Positions 15,235-23,547 of a stretch of 64,000 bases of DNA are shown piece by piece. Within the stretch, counting starts at the first letter, position 1. Every line of letters starts with the position of its first letter. The notes under the pieces were generated by a model. It saw only the letters and a list, made by a program, of their open reading frames with translations, searched no databases and had not been told where the DNA came from. The stretch is taken from the NCBI GenBank assembly GCA_900539845.1, contig UQDP01000007.1, forward strand, positions 1-64,000. The letters are read 5' to 3'. Position numbers and translations under genes: made by a program. Source of the stretch: an uncultured Oscillospiraceae bacterium (GTDB lineage Bacteria > Bacillota > Clostridia > Oscillospirales > Acutalibacteraceae).

Positions 15235-16203
15235 ATGAGAAAAGAAGAATTTTCAGAGCTGCCAGAGCTTGTTCAGCAGTATCTTATGTATCTTGAGGCA
15301 ATTAAAGGTCATTCTGAGCTGTCCGTAATCGAATACGCGTCTGATCTGCGCACTTTTTTCAGATTTATGGCACGCCATAAAGGTCTTGTTTCCAAAAGTG
15401 CTCCTGACGAGGAAACCGACATCTCCCCTATCGGGATTGAATTCATCAAAAAAATAACTTTGAATGACGCATACGCCTATCTTATTTATTTGAAAAACGA
15501 ACGAAAAAACAACGAAACAACGCGTGCAAGACGTGTTATATCCATACGTCGTTTTTTCGTTTATCTTACCGACAATCTCGGACTGCTGGGCAGCAATCCA
15601 ATGAAAAACCTGGATATTCCGAAAACGAAAAAATCTCTTCCGAAATATCTTACTTTGGAAGAGGCGGAAAGACTGCTGTCAGTAATTGACGGTCCGTATA
15701 AAGAACGCGACTACGCAATCATAACACTGTTCTTAAACTGCGGAATGCGGCTTGCCGAACTTGTATCCATTGATTACAACGATATCAAAGCAGACGGAAG
15801 CCTTGTAATAACCGGTAAGGGCAACAAGGAACGTGTCATCTATCTGAACAACGCCTGCATCCGAGCGCTTGCAGACTATATGAAAAAAAGACCTGTTGAC
15901 GGAGTAAAGGACAGAGCTTTGTTTTTAAGCTCCAGAAATAAAAGGATAAGCCCTAAGACCGTGCAGCATATCGTTTACACAAATCTTGACAAGGCAGGAC
16001 TCGGTGACCGAGGATTATCGGTACACAAGCTAAGACACACTGCGGCTACCCTTATGTATCAATACGGCAATGTGGATCTGCTTTTGCTTAAAGAGGTGCT
16101 TGGTCACGAAAACCTAGGCACAACGGAAATCTATACGCACACCACTGCTGACGCGGCTAAAAAAGCAATCGCTTCCAATCCGCTTAACAGTGACACTAAA
16201 TAG
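15235..16203 (+). CDS. Tyrosine recombinase, XerC/XerD family
   Basis: A 322-residue site-specific recombinase. The N-terminal SAM-like DNA-binding domain (about 8-115) precedes the catalytic domain with the full set R172 (CGMRLAEL), K196, H264-x-x-R267 (HKLRHTAA), H291 (LGHENL) and Tyr300 (IYTHT). Length is slightly above XerC/D (about 300). The ATG at 15235 is chosen for its SD; an upstream GTG lies in the palindrome without an SD. Its probable role is chromosome dimer resolution at dif, although a mobile-element integrase is possible given the accessory patch upstream. It is convergent with the spoIIM-like gene and overlaps its end by 8 bases. Confidence 0.9.
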   Translation: MRKEEFSELPELVQQYLMYLEAIKGHSELSVIEYASDLRTFFRFMARHKGLVSKSAPDEETDISPIGIEFIKKITLNDAYAYLIYLKNERKNNETTRARRVISIRRFFVYLTDNLGLLGSNPMKNLDIPKTKKSLPKYLTLEEAERLLSVIDGPYKERDYAIITLFLNCGMRLAELVSIDYNDIKADGSLVITGKGNKERVIYLNNACIRALADYMKKRPVDGVKDRALFLSSRNKRISPKTVQHIVYTNLDKAGLGDRGLSVHKLRHTAATLMYQYGNVDLLLLKEVLGHENLGTTEIYTHTTADAAKKAIASNPLNSDTK

Positions 16204-16831
16204 ATATAATACCGCTCAGCGCAGATGTGACGCCCGAATTTATAAGCGCCACAACTACGATCAGAAGGGCGTACAAAGCGTATTTTTTCATATAAGATTT
16301 ATAGTTTATTTTCTCGCAGCCTATATCCTTATTCAATGTAATATTATAGATTTTCCTGCTCAGATCGGAGCTTAGACTGATCGTATACATGATAACGGTT
16401 AAAAAAGTGCAAATGAAAGGAGCAATCATCAGCAGACTGTAACCGAAACCTTTTACGGAATAATTCAGGTAATAATAAGCTATCTCAAGTCCGGCCTGAA
16501 AACCGATCAGAAACGGAACGATATTGATAAGCGGAAACCCTATAAGACATATTCCGAGCAAAACAGTCAGAGCAAATACAAAAAAGTAAAAGCCCAGATT
16601 ATTGATAAACAGATTTAAAAATTCATTTGAAACAGCCGACTTAATCATTTCGTCAAGCGCTTCCGTGCGGCACTTTTTGTAGATCAAAGCTCCGCACAAC
16701 AGTCCGGCGGCAAAAAAGATGATTGAATATATTACGGTTTTGTTTTCCGTAAATATTTCATAGATACTTTTTTTCGGCTCTTTTTTTTCCTTTTTATTTT
16801 CATTTATCTGTAGATTTTCCGACAATTTCAT
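16196..16831 (-). CDS. spoIIM: SpoIIM-like stage II sporulation membrane protein
   Basis: A 211-residue protein with a charged N-terminal tail (1-33) and about five transmembrane helices (about 35-53, 80-100, 103-123, 130-152, 186-208). Length and topology match SpoIIM (PF01944), which with SpoIID and SpoIIP remodels peptidoglycan during engulfment. The neighbourhood supports it: in many Firmicutes spoIIM adjoins xerD, as here but in convergent orientation. The start overlaps the stop of the TIGR04086 gene (ATGA, 16828-16831). Sequence identity is low, so the assignment is moderate. Confidence 0.66.
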   Translation of the reverse strand: MKLSENLQINENKKEKKEPKKSIYEIFTENKTVIYSIIFFAAGLLCGALIYKKCRTEALDEMIKSAVSNEFLNLFINNLGFYFFVFALTVLLGICLIGFPLINIVPFLIGFQAGLEIAYYYLNYSVKGFGYSLLMIAPFICTFLTVIMYTISLSSDLSRKIYNITLNKDIGCEKINYKSYMKKYALYALLIVVVALINSGVTSALSGIISI

Positions 16832-17232
16832 TTTTTAACCCTTATCTTCTTTGACTTTTTAACCGAATAAGCGCCCGAAAGCCCTGAAACCAATACACAA
16901 ACGATTAATTTTATAAAGAAAACGCCTACATTGTTTGAGTTGACTATAAGATTAACGGTTAAAAAAATCATGATGGGAAAAGCCGATACAACGCCAATCA
17001 GAAAGCCGTTATTCTTAAACGGTTTTGCACAGAAAAAAGCAACCCCAAATGCGCTTAAGGCTACAACGGCAATCGAAAAATAGCCGAGAAGTGAGGAATC
17101 AATGTCAAGCTTGTATACTGCAAAAGAAACAAGAGCTGACAAAATTACCAAGAGCCCCGTTCCCAAAAGCAGCACTTTGGCTAAAAAGCCGACCAATAAT
17201 TTTCTGTCTATTGAGGATTTAATTTTTTTCAT
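16828..17232 (-). CDS. TIGR04086 family membrane protein (YrzE-like)
   Basis: A 134-residue protein with four transmembrane helices and a basic C-terminus, matching the TIGR04086 family (Bacillus YrzE), whose function is unknown. In Bacillus it also neighbours yajC, tgt and queA, supporting the call. The start at 17232 is chosen because AAAGGAG sits 7 bases upstream; two in-frame ATGs further upstream lie inside the terminator-like hairpin and lack SDs. It is translationally coupled to the spoIIM-like gene downstream. Confidence 0.82.
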   Translation of the reverse strand: MKKIKSSIDRKLLVGFLAKVLLLGTGLLVILSALVSFAVYKLDIDSSLLGYFSIAVVALSAFGVAFFCAKPFKNNGFLIGVVSAFPIMIFLTVNLIVNSNNVGVFFIKLIVCVLVSGLSGAYSVKKSKKIRVKK

Positions 17233-17280
17233 AAAAAAACTCCTTTGCTTATCCATTAAAGGATATTCAAAGGAGTTTTT
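17233..17280 (-). terminator. Terminator-like hairpin whose 3' arm is the SD of the TIGR04086 gene
   Basis: AAAAACTCCTTTG (17235-17247) pairs with CAAAGGAGTTTTT (17268-17280), a perfect 13-bp stem. On the minus strand the 3' arm contains AAAGGAG, is followed by a T-run, and the ATG of the next gene (17232) abuts it. It probably ends yajC transcripts and would mask the SD in read-through RNA. Confidence 0.75.
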
Positions 17281-17293
17281 CATTATGACCTGT

Positions 17294-17755
17294 TTATTTC
17301 TTTTCTTCCTGAACTGCCGATTCTTCCTGACTGTTCTTCTCTTTCATTTTCTTTCCTTTGGCAGCGGCTTTTTCCTCTTTTTTCTTCTTAGCCGCCTCTT
17401 TTGCGGCTTCAACTTCTTTTCTGTGCTGTTCCATCTTGGTCTTATTTGTATTTACAGCCCAGCGCTGGATCTTCATTTTCGTTCTGTCCGCGCCTGTTTC
17501 AATAACGATATCCTCTTCGCGTATGGTAACGACCTTGCCCACGATTCCTCCGATCGTGATGATCTCATCGCCTATTTCAAGCGAATTTCTCATCTCCTGC
17601 TCTTCCTTCTGGCGTTTTCTTTGAGGACGAATTGTGAAAAAATACATAACCACAAACAATACCACCATAAGGATCAGGAAAGAATATGAGCTTGCTCCTG
17701 ATGCAGTGCCTGAACCCGAAGCAGCGGTTCCCAGTGAGAGTAAGGTTTCCAACAT
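17294..17755 (-). CDS. yajC: Preprotein translocase subunit YajC
   Basis: A 153-residue protein. An N-terminal transmembrane helix (about 24-43) is followed by the YajC signature YFFTIRPQRKRQKE and the GDEIITIGGIVGKV domain (about 62-95), then a long Lys/Glu/Ala-rich cytoplasmic tail (about 110-153). YajC associates with SecDF-YidC in protein export. It has a good SD (TTGGAGG) and lies downstream of queA-tgt, the classical order. Confidence 0.95.
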   Translation of the reverse strand: MLETLLSLGTAASGSGTASGASSYSFLILMVVLFVVMYFFTIRPQRKRQKEEQEMRNSLEIGDEIITIGGIVGKVVTIREEDIVIETGADRTKMKIQRWAVNTNKTKMEQHRKEVEAAKEAAKKKKEEKAAAKGKKMKEKNSQEESAVQEEKK

Positions 17756-17824
17756 TGATTTAGACCTCCAAATTTTAGTAACAGAGATATTATATAGACA
17801 AACTAAAAAAAATGCAAGATTTTT

Positions 17825-18958
17825 TTATATGCGCGTATCAAGTTTTACACAATATTCATTTTTATAGTCTTCAAAACTGCCGTTTTCAATATGAAAACGT
17901 ATCTCAGACATAAGATGATTGTAGAAATACAGATTGTGTATAACTGCCAGTCTCATACCGAGCATCTCGTTAGCTTTCATAAGATGACGAATATATCCCC
18001 TGCTGTGTCTTTGGCAAACAGGGCAGCCGCATTCGGCGTCAATAGGCGATTCATCTCTTATATATTTGGAATTATTGATATTTATTATACCTTTTTTTGT
18101 AAAAAGATGACCGTGACGCGCGTTTCTGCTGGGCATTACGCAATCGAAAAGATCTACTCCCCTGCTGACTCCTTCAAGAATATTGCCCGGAGTGCCGACT
18201 CCCATTAAATATCTTGGCTTGTTTTCAGGGGCGCAAGGCGCAACAGCACTAATGATTCTGTACATATCCTCTTTCGGCTCACCGACCGCAAGCCCGCCGA
18301 TGGCATAGCCGTCCAGATCCATTTTTGCGATCTCTTTCATATGCTCGATGCGCAGATCGTCATATGTACATCCCTGATTTATCCCGAAAAGCAGCTGTTC
18401 TTTGTTGATCGTCTCAGACAGGGAATTGAGCCTGTCCATCTCTTTTTTGCAGCGTTCAAGCCACCTTAAAGTACGAGCGCATGACGCCTTAGCGTAGTCA
18501 TATGCAGCAGGGTTTTCAACGCATTCGTCAAAAGCCATGGCGATCGTGGAAGCAAGACGGCTCTGGATCCGCATGGACTCCTCAGGTCCCATAAAAATTT
18601 TATGCCCGTCAATATGAGAACGGAAAGTAACGCCTTCTTCTTTTATCTTGTTCAATTTGGCAAGCGAAAAGACCTGAAATCCGCCGCTGTCCGTCAAAAT
18701 AGGCTTTTTCCAATCCGTAAACTTATGCAGGCCTCCCATATCATAGACAATGTCTTCCCCGGGTCGCACATGAAGATGGTATGTATTGCAAAGCATGACC
18801 TGTGTATCTATTTTCTCAAGATCTTCTGCAGCAAGCCCTCCCTTGATCGCTGCTGCTGTTGCAACATTCATGAAAGCAGGAGTCTGAACAGTACCGTGCA
18901 CGGTTTCAAATACGGCACGCCTTGCGTTGCCCTCTTTTTTTATAACAGTAAATTTCAT
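17825..18958 (-). CDS. tgt: tRNA-guanine transglycosylase
   Basis: A 377-residue enzyme that exchanges guanine-34 for preQ1 in tRNAs with GUN anticodons (queuosine pathway). Visible features are the catalytic region LTDSGGFQVFSL (about 89-100), the nucleophile region LFDCVMPSRNARHG (about 263-276) and the zinc motif CGCPVCQRH (about 305-313). It is 3 bases downstream of queA, forming a queA-tgt operon leading into yajC. Confidence 0.97.
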   Translation of the reverse strand: MKFTVIKKEGNARRAVFETVHGTVQTPAFMNVATAAAIKGGLAAEDLEKIDTQVMLCNTYHLHVRPGEDIVYDMGGLHKFTDWKKPILTDSGGFQVFSLAKLNKIKEEGVTFRSHIDGHKIFMGPEESMRIQSRLASTIAMAFDECVENPAAYDYAKASCARTLRWLERCKKEMDRLNSLSETINKEQLLFGINQGCTYDDLRIEHMKEIAKMDLDGYAIGGLAVGEPKEDMYRIISAVAPCAPENKPRYLMGVGTPGNILEGVSRGVDLFDCVMPSRNARHGHLFTKKGIININNSKYIRDESPIDAECGCPVCQRHSRGYIRHLMKANEMLGMRLAVIHNLYFYNHLMSEIRFHIENGSFEDYKNEYCVKLDTRI

Positions 18959-18961
18959 ATA

Positions 18962-19993
18962 TCAATCCTCAATAAACATGGCATCTCCAAAGCTGAAAAA
19001 TCTGTATTTTTCTTTAACAGCTGTATTGTACGCATTCATAATGTTGTCGTATCCGGCGAAAGCAGAAACGAGCATGATGAGCGTGCTTTCCGGCAGGTGG
19101 AAATTCGTGATGAGCGCGTCCATACATTTAAACTCAAAACCGGGATAAATAAAAATAGAAGTATCGTCTTCATCCGCGCAGATACAGCCGTTTTTTGCCG
19201 CAACGGATTCAATGGTCCTGCAGGAGGTAGTGCCAACAGCGATTACACGTCCTTTGTTCTTTTTTGTTCTGTTGATCATGTCCGCCGCTTCCTGAGGGAC
19301 TATGTAATGTTCGGTATGCATCTTGTGCTTTGTAACGTCTTCCACCTTAACGGGTCTGAACGTTCCCAGCCCCACATGCAGGGTGATCTCTGCTATATTC
19401 ACACCTTTTTTTCTGATCTCCTCAAGCATATCGGGAGTAAAATGCAGTCCGGCAGTCGGTGCGGCAGCAGAGCCAAGTTCTTTACTGTATACCGTTTGAT
19501 AACGCTCTTTATCTTCCAGTTTTTCCTTTATATAAGGCGGCAGCGGCATAGAGCCGATCTCATCAAGTACGGCATATATATTGCCATCGCAGGAAAACTT
19601 CACAAATCTGTTGCCCTCATCCCTGTCGATAGCAACAACTTCACCGAGCAGCTTTCCTTCGCCGAACGAAAACCTTGTGCCGGTCTTTGCTCTTTTTCCC
19701 GGCTTGCAAAGACATTCCCAGACGTCATTTTCCTTTTGTGACAGCAGCAGGAACTCAACGACCGCTCCCGTCTCTTCCTTGACGCCGTATATTCTTGCCG
19801 GAATAACCCTTGTATCATTTATAACAAGACAATCGCCGGGTTCAAGATAATCCCTTAAATCTTTGAAAATTTTATGCTCGATTTTTCCTGAAGTTTTGTG
19901 CAAAACCATCAGCCTTGAAGAATCACGCGGTTCGACAGGCGTTTGTGCAATCAGATTTTCGGGAAGATCATAATAAAAGTCTGAAGTTTTCAT
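18962..19993 (-). CDS. queA: S-adenosylmethionine:tRNA ribosyltransferase-isomerase
   Basis: A 343-residue QueA that transfers the ribosyl part of SAM to preQ1-tRNA to form epoxyqueuosine-tRNA. The sequence opens [19 protein letters not shown], the standard family N-terminus, which with GGAG six bases upstream sets the start at 19993 rather than an in-frame ATG nine codons earlier. The conserved TAGLHFT and VGLGTFRPV motifs are present. It is the first gene of the queA-tgt-yajC unit. Confidence 0.96.
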   Translation of the reverse strand: MKTSDFYYDLPENLIAQTPVEPRDSSRLMVLHKTSGKIEHKIFKDLRDYLEPGDCLVINDTRVIPARIYGVKEETGAVVEFLLLSQKENDVWECLCKPGKRAKTGTRFSFGEGKLLGEVVAIDRDEGNRFVKFSCDGNIYAVLDEIGSMPLPPYIKEKLEDKERYQTVYSKELGSAAAPTAGLHFTPDMLEEIRKKGVNIAEITLHVGLGTFRPVKVEDVTKHKMHTEHYIVPQEAADMINRTKKNKGRVIAVGTTSCRTIESVAAKNGCICADEDDTSIFIYPGFEFKCMDALITNFHLPESTLIMLVSAFAGYDNIMNAYNTAVKEKYRFFSFGDAMFIED

Positions 19994-20013
19994 AAAGTCT
20001 CCGTAATTAATGT

Positions 20014-20043
20014 TTGACATATATATATAATAAGTGATATTAT
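20014..20043 (+). promoter_or_regulatory. Probable promoter of asd-dapA-dapB
   Basis: TTGACA (20014-20019), an 18-base spacer and TATTAT (20038-20043) lie in the AT-rich gap between queA and asd. The leader of about 80 bases is too short for a lysine riboswitch, and none is seen. Confidence 0.55.
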
Positions 20044-20130
20044 ATCATAAAAGATGTGGCAGACGCCGCTAAATATTATATTCTATTACGTATTAATTTA
20101 CAAGTTAATTTTTAAGATAGGAGAATTATT

Positions 20131-21216
20131 ATGGCAAAACAGTACAATGTAGGCGTTGTAGGCGCTACGGGAATGGTAGGTCAGCGTTTCATCACGCTGC
20201 TTGCAAATCATCCCTGGTTTAATATCACAAGTCTTGCGGCTTCATCCAGATCGGCCGGCAAACGGTATGAGGAAGCCGTCGGTAAAAAATGGTGCATGGA
20301 TGTTGAAATACCAGAAAAGGTTAAAGACATGATCGTTCGCGACGCAACTGCGGATATCGATAAGATCACAAAAGAGGTTGATTTTGTTTTCTGCGCCGTA
20401 GATATGAATAAAGAGGAAATCAAAAAGCTTGAGGAAGAATATGCTAAGCATGAGTGCCCCGTTGTTTCCAATAACAGCGCGCACCGCTTCACCCCGGATG
20501 TGCCGATGGTCGTTCCGGAGCTTAACGCAGAGCATATCAACATCATTCCGTCTCAGAGAAAACGTCTCGGAACAAAGCGCGGTTTCATCGCAGTTAAATC
20601 AAATTGCTCGCTGCAGTCCTATGTTCCGGCTTTATTCCCGCTTCATGAGAAATTCGGAGTTAAAGATGTGCTTGTCTGCACATATCAGGCAATCAGCGGA
20701 GCAGGCAAAACATTTGAGACCTGGCCGGAGATGATAGATAATGTTATTCCGTACATCGGCGGTGAGGAGGAAAAGAGCGAAAAAGAGCCGCTCAAACTTT
20801 GGGGCAAGATCGAAGGCGATGAGATCAAACTTGCCGATAAGCCTAATTTCACAGCCCAGTGCATAAGAGTGCCGGTTTCAAACGGACATCTCGGCGCAGT
20901 GTTCGTAAATTTTGAAAACAAGCCCTCAAAAGAGGAAATGAAAGAAATCTGGAAAAACTTTAAAGGCCGCGCTCAGGAGCTTGACCTGCCTTCAGCGCCC
21001 AAACAGTTTTTAAACTATTTTGAAGAGGATGACAGACCACAGATTAAATCCGAAAGAATGCTTGAAAACGGCATGGCAATATCCATCGGCAGGCTCAGAG
21101 AAGACACGCAGTATCAATACAAATTTGTATGCCTTTCACACAATACGCTCAGAGGCGCCGCAGGAGGAGCCGTTCTGCTTGCAGAACTTCTCTGCGCAGA
21201 GGGATATATGGATTGA
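20131..21216 (+). CDS. asd: Aspartate-semialdehyde dehydrogenase, archaeal/fungal-type
   Basis: A 361-residue enzyme reducing aspartyl phosphate to aspartate semialdehyde, the branch point to Lys/DAP, Met and Thr. The NADP motif GATGMVG (11-17), catalytic Cys159 (SNCSLQSY) and His253 (SNGHLG) are present. The overall sequence follows the TIGR00978 group first described in archaea and fungi rather than the usual Gram-positive type. It is the first gene of the asd-dapA-dapB operon making diaminopimelate for peptidoglycan and dipicolinate precursor. Confidence 0.94.
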   Translation: MAKQYNVGVVGATGMVGQRFITLLANHPWFNITSLAASSRSAGKRYEEAVGKKWCMDVEIPEKVKDMIVRDATADIDKITKEVDFVFCAVDMNKEEIKKLEEEYAKHECPVVSNNSAHRFTPDVPMVVPELNAEHINIIPSQRKRLGTKRGFIAVKSNCSLQSYVPALFPLHEKFGVKDVLVCTYQAISGAGKTFETWPEMIDNVIPYIGGEEEKSEKEPLKLWGKIEGDEIKLADKPNFTAQCIRVPVSNGHLGAVFVNFENKPSKEEMKEIWKNFKGRAQELDLPSAPKQFLNYFEEDDRPQIKSERMLENGMAISIGRLREDTQYQYKFVCLSHNTLRGAAGGAVLLAELLCAEGYMD

Positions 21217-21265
21217 TCCATACACTTAAAGAATAATTATTGAATTTGAAGGAGTGTGTTTATAT

Positions 21266-22156
21266 ATGAAGGAACCTATTTTCACAGGTGCGGCAGTAGC
21301 AATCATTACACCTATGAATGAGGACGGGTCTGTAAATTACAAGGAATTCGGCAGATTTATTGACTGGCAGATAGAAAACGGCACAGACGCGATCGTTGTG
21401 TGCGGAACTACGGGCGAAAGCTCGACTCTTGAAGTAGATGAACATTCCGAGTGCATCAAATGGTGTGTTGACTATGTTAACGGCAGATGCAAGGTTATTG
21501 CCGGAACAGGCTCTAACTCAACAGCAAGCGCAATCGAGCTCAGTGTTGAAGCTTGCAAGGACGGAGCGGACGCTCTGCTTCTCGTTACACCTTATTACAA
21601 CAAAACAAGCCAAAGAGGTCTTGTTGCGCACTATAAAGCTATCCATGACGCAACAGATAAGCCGATCATTCTTTACAATGTTCCTTCCAGAACAGGAATG
21701 AACATTCTTCCTGAAACAGCGGCTGAGCTCGCAAAGCTGCCGAGGATCAACGGAGTCAAGGAAGCCAGCGGCAATCTTGAACAGATTGCTGAAATAAAGA
21801 AGCTTTGCGCAGATGAACTCAATATTTGGAGCGGAAACGATGATCAGATCTACGATGTTCTTGAAAGAGGCGGTCTCGGCGTAATCAGCGTGCTTTCAAA
21901 TGTCTGCCCCCGGGAAACACATGATATCGTTGCAAAATACTTAAACGGAGACAAAACAGGTTCAAAGGCCTTGATGGATAAGTACATGAAGCTTGCAAAG
22001 GCTCTTTTCTGTGATGTGAATCCGATTCCCGTTAAGGAAGCGGTCAATCTCATAGGATTTGAGGCGGGTCACTGCAGACTTCCGCTTATCGACATGACCG
22101 ATGAAAACAAGGCTATGCTGAAAGAAATAATGAACGAATACGGGCTTATCAAATAA
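21266..22156 (+). CDS. dapA: 4-hydroxy-tetrahydrodipicolinate synthase
   Basis: A 296-residue class I aldolase condensing pyruvate with aspartate semialdehyde. Schiff-base Lys165 (NGVKEASGN), Tyr137 and Arg142 (YNVPSRTG) and the early GTTGE motif (47-51) are all intact. The ATG at 21266 follows AAGGAG; an in-frame GTG at 21254 overlaps the SD and is rejected. In addition to DAP synthesis, its product feeds dipicolinate in spores. Confidence 0.97.
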   Translation: MKEPIFTGAAVAIITPMNEDGSVNYKEFGRFIDWQIENGTDAIVVCGTTGESSTLEVDEHSECIKWCVDYVNGRCKVIAGTGSNSTASAIELSVEACKDGADALLLVTPYYNKTSQRGLVAHYKAIHDATDKPIILYNVPSRTGMNILPETAAELAKLPRINGVKEASGNLEQIAEIKKLCADELNIWSGNDDQIYDVLERGGLGVISVLSNVCPRETHDIVAKYLNGDKTGSKALMDKYMKLAKALFCDVNPIPVKEAVNLIGFEAGHCRLPLIDMTDENKAMLKEIMNEYGLIK

Positions 22157-22180
22157 TAATTTAAATAAAGGAATTATAAA

Positions 22181-22930
22181 ATGACAAGAATTATTTTAAG
22201 CGGCGCAAACGGAAAAATGGGTAAGGTCATTCAAAGCGTAGTATCCGGCAGAGATGACTGTGAAATAGTTGCCGGAGTTGATTTGAATACCCGGTCTGAC
22301 AGTTTCCCTGTTTACGATTCGATAAAAAACGTGAAGGAAAAAGCCGATGTGGTTATTGATTTCACGAATCCCGTTCTTCTTGACGATTTACTTTTCTATT
22401 CAAAAGAAACAGGCACACCGCTTGTGATCGCAACAACCGGCTATGATGCTGCTCAGAAAAAACAAATTGAAGATGCTTCCAAGGAAAGCGCTGTTTTCTT
22501 CACATACAATATGAGTCTCGGTATAAATCTGCTCGCAAACCTTGCAAAAAAGGCTGCGGACATACTTGGCAGAGATTTTGATATCGAGATCGTTGAAAAG
22601 CATCACAATCAAAAGATCGACGCGCCCAGCGGCACAGCATTGATGCTTGCCGACGCAATTTGCGAGGAGTTCGATGAACCGCTCAAATACGAATACGATC
22701 GTCACAGCAAGCGTGAGAAGCGCAGCAAAAACGAGATCGGTATGCATTCGGTCAGAGGCGGAACAATCGTCGGTGAGCATGAGATCATATTTGCAGGCAG
22801 AGATGAAATCATAACCCTTTCACATTCTGCAAGGAGCAAAGAGATATTTGCGGTTGGCGCAGTAAACGCCGCAGTTTTTATGAACGGAAAAAGCAGCGGC
22901 TTATACTCCATGAAGGATCTTATAGATTAA
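22181..22930 (+). CDS. dapB: 4-hydroxy-tetrahydrodipicolinate reductase
   Basis: A 249-residue NAD(P)H-dependent reductase. The N-terminal GANGKMGK motif (8-15) and the catalytic EKHHNQKIDAPSGTA region with H141, H142 and K145 are intact. It completes the local lysine/DAP operon with asd and dapA, followed by a terminator. Confidence 0.97.
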   Translation: MTRIILSGANGKMGKVIQSVVSGRDDCEIVAGVDLNTRSDSFPVYDSIKNVKEKADVVIDFTNPVLLDDLLFYSKETGTPLVIATTGYDAAQKKQIEDASKESAVFFTYNMSLGINLLANLAKKAADILGRDFDIEIVEKHHNQKIDAPSGTALMLADAICEEFDEPLKYEYDRHSKREKRSKNEIGMHSVRGGTIVGEHEIIFAGRDEIITLSHSARSKEIFAVGAVNAAVFMNGKSSGLYSMKDLID

Positions 22931-22934
22931 AGAC

Positions 22935-22971
22935 AAACGGCTGCTCAGAGCATATCTAAGCAGCCGTTTTT
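22935..22971 (+). terminator. Intrinsic terminator of asd-dapA-dapB
   Basis: AAACGGCTGCT (22935-22945) pairs with AGCAGCCGTTT (22959-22969) with a TT tail. Confidence 0.85.
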
Positions 22972-23001
22972 AAATAACACGTGCTTAAAAGAGGAATTAC
23001 A

Positions 23002-23445
23002 ATGAAAAAATTTTTTGAAGAATTTAAAAAATTCGCGCTTAAAGGCAACATGTTCGACATGGCAGTAGGTATAATCATCGGCGGTGCATTCACTTCAGTG
23101 GTAAACGCACTGACAGACAATATCATAAAGCCTCTGCTGAATTTTCTGACCGGCGCTGCTAAATATACCTGGCAGGATATCGGCGGCTTTTTCTCCGCTT
23201 TTATATCATCCTTTGTTAATTTCATAATTATGGCATTTGTGCTCTTCTGCCTGCTGAAATTCATAAACAAACTTGTGACCATAGGCAGAAAAAAGGATGA
23301 TGAGGAGGAGATAAAATCAAAGACAAAAATCTGCCCCTACTGCTTCAGCGAAATACATATAGACGCCACGAGATGCCCAAACTGCACCTCTGAACTTGAA
23401 TTGAAATCCAAAGAAGAAAATGATGAAGCTGAATCTCCGGCTTAA
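23002..23445 (+). CDS. mscL: Large-conductance mechanosensitive channel MscL with C-terminal zinc ribbon
   Basis: A 147-residue protein. Residues 1-95 are a standard MscL: EEFKKFALKGNMFDMAVG with TM1, the ALTDNIIKPLL loop and TM2 (about 68-90). The usual C-terminal helix bundle is replaced by an acidic linker and a four-cysteine zinc ribbon, CPYC (111-114) and CPNC (125-128), ending in an acidic tail. MscL is a pentameric pore that opens in membrane tension on osmotic downshift; the zinc ribbon would sit in the cytoplasm below the pore (inference). The start at ATG 23002 follows AGAGGA; an in-frame GTG at 22981 lacks an SD. Confidence 0.93.
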   Translation: MKKFFEEFKKFALKGNMFDMAVGIIIGGAFTSVVNALTDNIIKPLLNFLTGAAKYTWQDIGGFFSAFISSFVNFIIMAFVLFCLLKFINKLVTIGRKKDDEEEIKSKTKICPYCFSEIHIDATRCPNCTSELELKSKEENDEAESPA

Positions 23446-23465
23446 ATCGGAATGTTTAGTGCGAT

Positions 23466-23516
23466 AAATAAGACCTCCTGCGGCACAGATAAAAAACACC
23501 GCAGGAGGTCTTATTT
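23466..23516 (+). terminator. Perfect 18-bp hairpin between convergent mscL and cysS
   Basis: The 18-base arm at 23466-23483 is the exact reverse complement of 23499-23516, with a loop of 15 bases. It lies between the ends of mscL and cysS and probably terminates both, although neither side has a long U-tract (TTATTT on each side). Confidence 0.75.
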
Positions 23517-23547
23517 AATATACGCTTCTATATGGATAATCTGAATT

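Noticed and set aside
15235-17232. A dif site or attachment site next to the Xer gene
   Set aside because: No dif-like 28-base inverted arms or flanking direct repeats were found by eye.
18602-19741. 379-codon plus-strand open frame opposite queA/tgt
   Set aside because: It is the antisense shadow of two certain genes, has no SD or recognisable domain, and its translation is rich in residues typical of reverse-strand frames.
20020-20130. Lysine riboswitch ahead of asd-dapA-dapB
   Set aside because: The leader is too short and lacks L-box elements.
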